The notes under the pieces: generated by a model
What the model was told of the DNA's origin: nothing
Databases searched by the model: none
Seen by the model: the letters and a program-made list of their open reading frames with translations, nothing else
Shown: piece after piece, positions 58,468 through 64,000 of the stretch
Numbering within the stretch: the first letter of the stretch is position 1
How the letters are laid out: each line of letters begins with the position of its first letter
Position numbers and translations under genes: made by a program
Assembly: GCA_943367755.1 (NCBI GenBank)
Contig: CALRKB020000006.1
Span: 62,001-126,000 of the forward strand
Source of the DNA: PCC-6802 sp943367755
GTDB lineage: Bacteria; Cyanobacteriota; Cyanobacteriia; Pseudanabaenales; Pseudanabaenaceae
Length of the DNA: 64,000 bases
Direction of reading: 5' to 3'

Positions 58468-61413
58468 ATGAGTTCCCCAGCTTCTTCACTTTCAGATTCA
58501 CTGATGGAGATTGTCAGCAAAGCGAGCGATCTCCGCGTCGCTAATTCGCGCTTGCAGTTTCGACGCAAACTCGTAGAAGACTTGCTGGAATCGGTTCTAC
58601 TAGAGGAATGCGGTCAGGAGCTAGTGGATCTACTACGCCAACTGCGATCGATGTGTTCGCCCGAGGGGCAGGCTCCAGAATATCCCGCCCAAGAAGTCCT
58701 AAAAGTCGTAGAAAGTCTCGACCTGCCCGAAGCAATTACAGCGGCGCGCGCCTTTGCTCTATATTTCCAATTGATCAATATTGTCGAGCAGCATCACGAA
58801 CAAGAAGAAAAGCAACAGCACCGCGTCGACACGGTTAATGGTGAAGCTAAATACCCAGTGGGGACATTTCGTTGGTTATTTCCAGAACTAAAGCAGCAAA
58901 ATGTGCCGCCCCGTTACGTCCAAAGGCTAATTGACAACCTCGATATCCAGTTAGTATTTACCGCCCACCCCACCGAAATTGTGCGGCATACAATCCGCGA
59001 TAAGCAACGCAACCTGGCGCAACTACTCGGACAGCTAGATCGATTAGCAGATCCCTCGGCATCTGATGAAGCAGAAATAACATTTAGTTCGATTAACAGA
59101 TGGGAAGCAGAGGCACTGCAACGACAATTGCAAGAAGAACTACGGCTATGGTGGTATACCGACGAGCTTAACCAGTCTAAGCCAACGGTTCTGGATGAGG
59201 CAGACTATACACTGCACTATTTCCAAGAAGTACTGTTCGACGCCATCCCCATGCTGTACGACAGACTCGAACAGGCACTAAAAGCGTCATTTCCCAGCCT
59301 GAACCCTCCACGCCCCAACTTTTGTCGCTTTGGTTCTTGGGTAGGTTCAGATCGCGATGGCAATCCATCGGTTACACCAGATGTAACTTGGCAAACTGCC
59401 TGCTATCAACGCAAGTTAGTTTTGGAGAAGTACATTAACTCAGTCTCCAAACTGAGCAGGTTGCTTTCTTTATCACAAAGTTTAACAGATGTCTCCCAGG
59501 ACTTGCTAAATTCCCTCGGTCGCGATCAAGCAGAAATGCCAGAGCTTTATGAGACTCACTCAGTGAAGTTTCGCCAAGAACCCTATCGTCTCAAGCTAGC
59601 CTATATTCGCCAGCGCTTGCAAAATACGCTCGAACGTAACGGTCAATTGCGTTCTACAAGCTGGAAGATCGCAGAACATGCTGCATCTGTACCTCAATTT
59701 AACTGGGAGCATGTTTCTTTTTATCGATCGCCTGCGGAGTTTTTAGCAGAATTAAAGCTGATTGAAAATAGCCTGCTCAGCACTCATCTTAATTGCAAAA
59801 CCATGCGCGATCTGATTCGTCAGGTTGAGGTATATGGGTTTCATTTAGCCCATCTTGATATCCGCCAAGAAAGTGGCCAGCATAGCAGTGCGATCGCCGA
59901 GATTGCCGAATATCTCAAACTGTTGCCAGCCTCCTACAACGACATGTCAGAAGAGGCGCGCGTGCAGTGGCTAGCCCGAGAGTTGCAAACTCGCCGCCCG
60001 ATCGTACCGATGCACTTACCCTTCTCGGACAAGACTAATGAAACCATAGAAACCTTCCGTATGCTGGCTAAGTTACAGATGGAGTTTTCTCCTGACATCT
60101 GCCAGACCTACATCATCAGCATGAACCATAGCGTCAGTGACATGCTGGAAGTGCTACTACTAGCCAAAGAAGCGGGCTTATACGATCCGATTACGGGTAT
60201 GGGCACACTATTTGTCGTTCCCTTATTTGAGACCGTCGAAGACCTCAGGCGAGCGCCTAGCGTCCTAGAGGAACTAGCAGAATTGCCCCTATATCGACGT
60301 TACTTAAACTGCCACAACAATTTGCAGGAAGTCATGTTGGGCTACTCGGATAGCAATAAAGATTCGGGCTTTTTGAGTAGTAATTGGGAAATTTACAAAG
60401 CCCAGCAGGCGCTACAGGCCACCGCCGAGAAATATGAACTTGAACTCAGAATCTTCCATGGGCGTGGCGGATCGGTGGGGCGGGGTGGTGGCCCCACCTA
60501 CGAAGCGATTTTAGCTCAACCAGGACGTAGTATCAATGGTCGCATCAAGATTACTGAGCAGGGTGAGGTGCTAGCCTCCAAATACTCTTTGCCAGAGATC
60601 GCCCTGTATAACCTGGAAACGATCACTACAGCGGTAATTCAGTCTGGTCTTTTACCCAATAGTGCCGATACAGTTGACTGTTGGGTGGAAGCGATCGAAG
60701 ATCTATCAGTGCGATCGCGTCAGGTCTACCGCCAACTGATCTACGAGCAGCCACAATTTGCTGACTTCTTCCATCAAGTAACACCGATCGAAGAAATTAG
60801 TAAACTCCAAATTAGCTCCCGACCAGCACGACGGGGAGGCAAGCGCGATTTAGGTAGCTTAAGAGCGATTCCGTGGGTATTTGGTTGGACTCAAAGCCGA
60901 TTCCTCTTGCCTTCCTGGTATGGAGTAGGTGCTGCCCTTGATGGCTTCTTGCAGGAAAATCCCGAAGGGCATCTGACGCTGCTGCAATATCTCTACGCAA
61001 AGTGGCCTTTTTTCAGAACGGCTATATCCAGGGTAGAGATGACGCTAGCAAAAACTGACCTGCAAATTGCGCATCACTACGTGAGGGAGCTAACTGAGCC
61101 TTCATTTACTGAAACCTCCAACCAACTTTTCGATCAGATCGCGGATGAATATTATCGTACCTGTAGAGTTGTACTTCAAATAACCAGTCACCATCACTTA
61201 CTGGATGGAGATCTAGACCTACAGCGCTCCGTACAGTTGCGCAATGGCTCGATTGTGCCGTTAGGTTTTATTCAAGCTTCCTTAGTGAAGCGCTTGCGTC
61301 AGTATGATAACGACTCGATCAATTTACGCTATCGCTACTCTAGAGGAGAATTGCTGCGTGGGGCATTGCTAACCGTTAATGGCATTGCCGCCGGCATGCG
61401 GAATACTGGCTAG
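58468..61413 (+). CDS. ppc: Phosphoenolpyruvate carboxylase
   Basis: The 981-residue enzyme carboxylates PEP to oxaloacetate and supplies C4 acids and amino-acid precursors. Signature segments: VFTAHPTEIVRHT near 170, FCRFGSWVGSDRDGNP, GYSDSNKDSGFLSSNW and FHGRGGSVGRGGGPTY. The C-terminus ends MRNTG as usual. The start ATG 58468 has GGAG 11 bp upstream; the longer TTG frame is ignored. Together with mdh it feeds the TCA route. No protein kinase phosphorylation motif is apparent at the N-terminus, as in other bacterial PEPCs. Confidence 0.98.
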   Translation: MSSPASSLSDSLMEIVSKASDLRVANSRLQFRRKLVEDLLESVLLEECGQELVDLLRQLRSMCSPEGQAPEYPAQEVLKVVESLDLPEAITAARAFALYFQLINIVEQHHEQEEKQQHRVDTVNGEAKYPVGTFRWLFPELKQQNVPPRYVQRLIDNLDIQLVFTAHPTEIVRHTIRDKQRNLAQLLGQLDRLADPSASDEAEITFSSINRWEAEALQRQLQEELRLWWYTDELNQSKPTVLDEADYTLHYFQEVLFDAIPMLYDRLEQALKASFPSLNPPRPNFCRFGSWVGSDRDGNPSVTPDVTWQTACYQRKLVLEKYINSVSKLSRLLSLSQSLTDVSQDLLNSLGRDQAEMPELYETHSVKFRQEPYRLKLAYIRQRLQNTLERNGQLRSTSWKIAEHAASVPQFNWEHVSFYRSPAEFLAELKLIENSLLSTHLNCKTMRDLIRQVEVYGFHLAHLDIRQESGQHSSAIAEIAEYLKLLPASYNDMSEEARVQWLARELQTRRPIVPMHLPFSDKTNETIETFRMLAKLQMEFSPDICQTYIISMNHSVSDMLEVLLLAKEAGLYDPITGMGTLFVVPLFETVEDLRRAPSVLEELAELPLYRRYLNCHNNLQEVMLGYSDSNKDSGFLSSNWEIYKAQQALQATAEKYELELRIFHGRGGSVGRGGGPTYEAILAQPGRSINGRIKITEQGEVLASKYSLPEIALYNLETITTAVIQSGLLPNSADTVDCWVEAIEDLSVRSRQVYRQLIYEQPQFADFFHQVTPIEEISKLQISSRPARRGGKRDLGSLRAIPWVFGWTQSRFLLPSWYGVGAALDGFLQENPEGHLTLLQYLYAKWPFFRTAISRVEMTLAKTDLQIAHHYVRELTEPSFTETSNQLFDQIADEYYRTCRVVLQITSHHHLLDGDLDLQRSVQLRNGSIVPLGFIQASLVKRLRQYDNDSINLRYRYSRGELLRGALLTVNGIAAGMRNTG

Positions 61414-61533
61414 TTTGAGCATTCTGCAAGGGCAGAGCTGCCCTGCTCCAACCTCAAGCAAAAACCGCTATAACTAGAATTAATAACTTATGTCCGCTGG
61501 CAATTATGCTACGATTCAGGGAGGATTGAGCGT

Positions 61534-62601
61534 GTGAGGAATATGAACCCCTATCGTAGTCAGCTTGACCCCATCCGGGTGGGAGTGGTTGGTGTTGGTA
61601 ACATGGGACAACATCATGCCAGGGTTCTGAGTCTGCTTAAGGATGTAGATCTGGTTGGAGTTGCGGATCTCAATGTTGATCGCGGCCTTGATACAGCCAG
61701 CAAACTCCGCATCAGATTTTTTGAAGATTATCACGAGCTTTTACCGCTAGTTGATGCGGTTTGTATTGCCGTACCTACACGACTGCATTACGACGTTGGC
61801 ATTACCTGTTTGCGCGCTGGCGTGCATGTATTGATTGAAAAACCGATCGCTGCCACGATCGCGGAAGCCGAATCACTGGTTAATACTGCGGCTGAGTGCA
61901 ACCGAATTTTGCAAGTCGGACACATCGAGCGATTTAACCCAGCTTTCCAAGAATTAAGTAAGGTACTCAAGCACGAGCAGTTGCTGGCGATCGAAGCCGA
62001 TCGCCTCAGCCCCTACTCGCAACGCGCGAATGACGTGTCCGTCGTGTTTGACCTGATGATTCATGATATTGATTTGTTACTAGAACTAGTGCCAGGCCAG
62101 GTGGTTCGCCTCAGTGCCCACGGTAATCAAGTCTCAGACTCTGGCTATTTGGACTACGTCACAGCAACGGTTGGCTTTGATAGTGGTGTGATTGCCACGT
62201 TGACAGCCAGTAAAGTAACTCATCGCAAGCAGAGACGCATAGTAGCTCACTGCAAAAACTCATTGACTGAGTCTGACTTTCTCAACAATGAAATCTTGAT
62301 TCACCGCCAAACCACAGCTGACTATATGACGGAATATGGTCAGGTGCTCTACCGTCAAGATGGCCTAATCGAGAAAGTCTATACCAGCAATATCGAGCCG
62401 CTCAATGCTGAGTTAGAACATTTTGTGGCGTGCGTGCGTGGCGGGCAGCAGCCGTCTGTAGGTGGGATCCAGGCTTTACAGACCTTGCGTCTGGCTAGTC
62501 TGATCGAGCAAACGGCTCTTGATGATAAGATTTGGCAAAGTTGCGACCTCAAGGTTCGTGAAGTCGTTACGGCTGGCAATCATGCCAAAAATACTTGGTG
62601 A
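61534..62601 (+). CDS. Gfo/Idh/MocA family oxidoreductase
   Basis: A protein of about 355 residues with an N-terminal Rossmann domain (VGVVGVGNMGQHHARVL) and the substrate-binding signature LIEKPIAATIAEAE. The dimer domain has RFNPAFQE, DLMIHDIDLLLEL and the C-terminal AELEHFVACVRGG-like block. Members are NAD(P)-dependent sugar or inositol dehydrogenases; the substrate is not clear here. GGGAGGA lies 8 bp before the GTG at 61534; an ATG three codons further is an alternative. Confidence 0.9.
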   Translation: MRNMNPYRSQLDPIRVGVVGVGNMGQHHARVLSLLKDVDLVGVADLNVDRGLDTASKLRIRFFEDYHELLPLVDAVCIAVPTRLHYDVGITCLRAGVHVLIEKPIAATIAEAESLVNTAAECNRILQVGHIERFNPAFQELSKVLKHEQLLAIEADRLSPYSQRANDVSVVFDLMIHDIDLLLELVPGQVVRLSAHGNQVSDSGYLDYVTATVGFDSGVIATLTASKVTHRKQRRIVAHCKNSLTESDFLNNEILIHRQTTADYMTEYGQVLYRQDGLIEKVYTSNIEPLNAELEHFVACVRGGQQPSVGGIQALQTLRLASLIEQTALDDKIWQSCDLKVREVVTAGNHAKNTW

Positions 62602-62806
62602 CGGTAGCAAATCTGAATTGTTCAACAGATACCATTACCCTAAAAGAGTTATACTCAAGGCGATGGCTTACTTTTGCAGTGGTTAGCTACTAGGTTTTTG
62701 GAAGCGTTATAAGATCGGAAGTCCAATAGCTTCAGATTCACTCTAACTATCCAAGAATTGCGATATGAGTAAGCTTTTAAGTCTCGATTCAGCATCATAA
62801 GCATTT

Positions 62807-63451
62807 GTGCAAGCACTTTCTTCCAATATCAGAGTTCTGGCAGTAATCAACGGTAAAGGCGGAGTTGGTAAGACTACTACGTCGGTTAATCTGGCTGCAG
62901 CATTTGCACAACAGAACAAAGTACTTTTGGTTGATGCTGACCCCCAGGGCTCAGCATCCTGGTGGGTTAAGCGTAGCTCTAATGGCATCGGCTTTGATAT
63001 AGCTCAAGAAAACGATCCAAAACTACTAGCTAAGTTATCTCAGGTGGATGGCTATGACCTGATCGTCGTCGATACACCGCCAGCTCTGCGCTCTAAAGCT
63101 TTAGCCGCTGTGGTAGCGATCGCTGACTATTTAGTTTTACCGACGCCACCAGCACCACTAGATCTAGCAGCTCTGATCGAGACGGTTAAGGATGTCGTAC
63201 CTGCATCCGTAGCACATCGGGTACTGCTGACAAGGGTAGATCCACGCAGTTTAAATGAAGCTCTAGAAGCTCAAAATACCCTGATGGAAGTGGGTATTCC
63301 TGCGTGTCATGCCTTTGTCCGTGCTTACAAAGCACACGAACGCGCCGCTCTTGAGGGTAAAACAATTTTGCAATGGCGGGGTAAAAATGCCCGCGAAGCA
63401 GAAGCAGATTATCGGCGCGTTGCAGATGAATTACAACGAGACTGGACGTAA
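62807..63451 (+). CDS. ParA/MinD family ATPase
   Basis: A 214-residue deviant Walker A ATPase. The N-terminal VINGKGGVGKTTTSVNLA contains the signature Lys, DADPQGSASWW the Walker A' Asp, and VVDTPPALRSKAL the switch II. The compact size without an N-terminal helix-turn-helix places it among small orphan ParAs that position chromosomes, plasmids or protein cargo. The start is GTG. The next gene, beginning 5 bp after its stop, encodes a charged coiled-coil protein and would be the partner. Confidence 0.9.
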   Translation: MQALSSNIRVLAVINGKGGVGKTTTSVNLAAAFAQQNKVLLVDADPQGSASWWVKRSSNGIGFDIAQENDPKLLAKLSQVDGYDLIVVDTPPALRSKALAAVVAIADYLVLPTPPAPLDLAALIETVKDVVPASVAHRVLLTRVDPRSLNEALEAQNTLMEVGIPACHAFVRAYKAHERAALEGKTILQWRGKNAREAEADYRRVADELQRDWT

Positions 63452-63455
63452 AAAA

Positions 63456-64000
63456 ATGACTAAAAGAAGTTTGACTGATATGTTGCGCGCGGAAACACAA
63501 AAAGCCGCAACTGAAACCGAAACCAAGGCAGAAACAAACACGGCTAAATCAACTGAAACTAAAGCAGCGGCTACAAAAAAAACAATGCCCGATCAAGCTA
63601 AGGCTGCCACAACTAAGGTATCTACCGTTGCTCCAACCGCTACAGATTCATCACCAGGTTTGGAGGCTTTAGTAAATGAGTTGAAGATTGCTTTAGAGGA
63701 ATCCCGCGATCGCGAAGCAGATCTCCAACAACAAGTAACCGACCTTCAGGCTGAATTGCAACTCAGTCAAGGTCAGAGCGAACAGTTAAAGGAATATCTA
63801 GATCAAGTAAATAAGCTCAAAGCCGAACTCGATCGCGTCAAAAAAGATAATCTACAACTCGCGGAAGCTAATATCAAGCTGACTGAAGCAGTAAAAGAAG
63901 CTAGTGCGATCGCGCCGAGTTCCCAGAGTCGTGCTCCGCTAGATATTAAACCTGCTAATCAAAATACCAATCAAGAAGCAGGACCTAAATTGACTGCTGC
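63456..64000 (+). CDS. Charged coiled-coil protein, partial (ParA partner)
   Basis: Starts MTKRSLTDMLRAETQK immediately after the ParA gene and is open to the window end (at least 181 residues). Residues about 15-60 are Lys/Thr/Ala/Glu-rich and low complexity; residues about 75-150 form a coiled coil (LEALVNELKIALEESRDREADLQQQVTDLQAELQLSQGQ...). The basic short N-terminus followed by a flexible linker and coil resembles ParA-stimulating partners such as ParB-like or McdB-like adaptors. Completeness and function cannot be judged. Confidence 0.75.
   Translation, partial: MTKRSLTDMLRAETQKAATETETKAETNTAKSTETKAAATKKTMPDQAKAATTKVSTVAPTATDSSPGLEALVNELKIALEESRDREADLQQQVTDLQAELQLSQGQSEQLKEYLDQVNKLKAELDRVKKDNLQLAEANIKLTEAVKEASAIAPSSQSRAPLDIKPANQNTNQEAGPKLTA

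Noticed and set aside
1..64000. tRNA or rRNA genes
   Set aside because: I looked in the intergenic stretches for cloverleaf arms and conserved rRNA words and saw none; a covariance-model search would be decisive.

Overview
The window is chromosomal DNA of a cyanobacterium. It carries photosystem II genes (psbD, psbC), a form IB Rubisco operon (rbcL-rbcX-rbcS), a CpcS-type phycobilin lyase, PEP carboxylase, the cyanobacterial 2-oxoglutarate decarboxylase/succinic semialdehyde dehydrogenase pair, a cyanobacteriochrome kinase, DUF3386, DUF4278 and Uma2 genes, and very many HIP1 octamers (GCGATCGC). A Pseudanabaena- or Leptolyngbya-like lineage is a guess only. I recognise no rRNA, tRNA or CRISPR array.

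Layout. 1-4.5 kb: 3' part of a hybrid histidine kinase, a flavin disulfide reductase, a metallophosphoesterase and a cupin. 4.6-7.3 kb: psbD-psbC on the minus strand, unusually not overlapping, with a hairpin element between them and a clear terminator after psbC. 7.9-10.3 kb: malate dehydrogenase and an MFS transporter. 10.3-13.5 kb: the Rubisco operon, whose leader contains the right end of a TnpB-type (IS200/IS605) element directly before the rbcL ribosome-binding site. 13.6-21.4 kb: an XPB-like helicase, two Uma2 proteins, a MarR regulator divergent from rhodanese and SnoaL-like genes, a CocE-type hydrolase and a GIY-YIG protein. 21.5-25.1 kb: a phototransduction cluster (DXCF cyanobacteriochrome kinase, Rcp1-like receiver, hybrid kinase).

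25.4-30.6 kb: an ECF-type ATPase, small membrane and DUF genes, two gene relics (a DUF3386 3' end and a CobW N-terminus) and a two-gene AAA15 ATPase/TOPRIM-like module that looks like an antiviral system. 31-40 kb: a sugar ABC transporter (lipoprotein on +, two permeases on -, no ATPase) split by a glycosyltransferase, the TCA-bypass pair, a HigBA toxin-antitoxin and a PrxQ peroxiredoxin. 40-47.6 kb: the most interesting accessory block. Two NTPases (one with TPR repeats) on + converge with a small protein and two genes that look like alpha-helical pore-forming toxin components on -. The upstream regions at both ends carry the same 34-bp motif (14 nt, 7-nt variable spacer, 13 nt). 47.6-52.2 kb: a di-haem peroxidase translationally coupled to a large DAHL/PAS hybrid kinase. 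52.6-64 kb: housekeeping genes (acpP-fabF, cpcS, lpxD, ppc), an oxidoreductase, and a ParA ATPase followed by a coiled-coil partner that runs off the window.

Functionally, the carbon genes fit together: Rubisco and PEP carboxylase fix carbon, and malate dehydrogenase and the 2-oxoglutarate decarboxylase/SSADH pair close the cyanobacterial TCA route. The accessory genes (Uma2, HigBA, AAA15/TOPRIM, NTPase/toxin block) lie between these core clusters together with repeats and gene relics.
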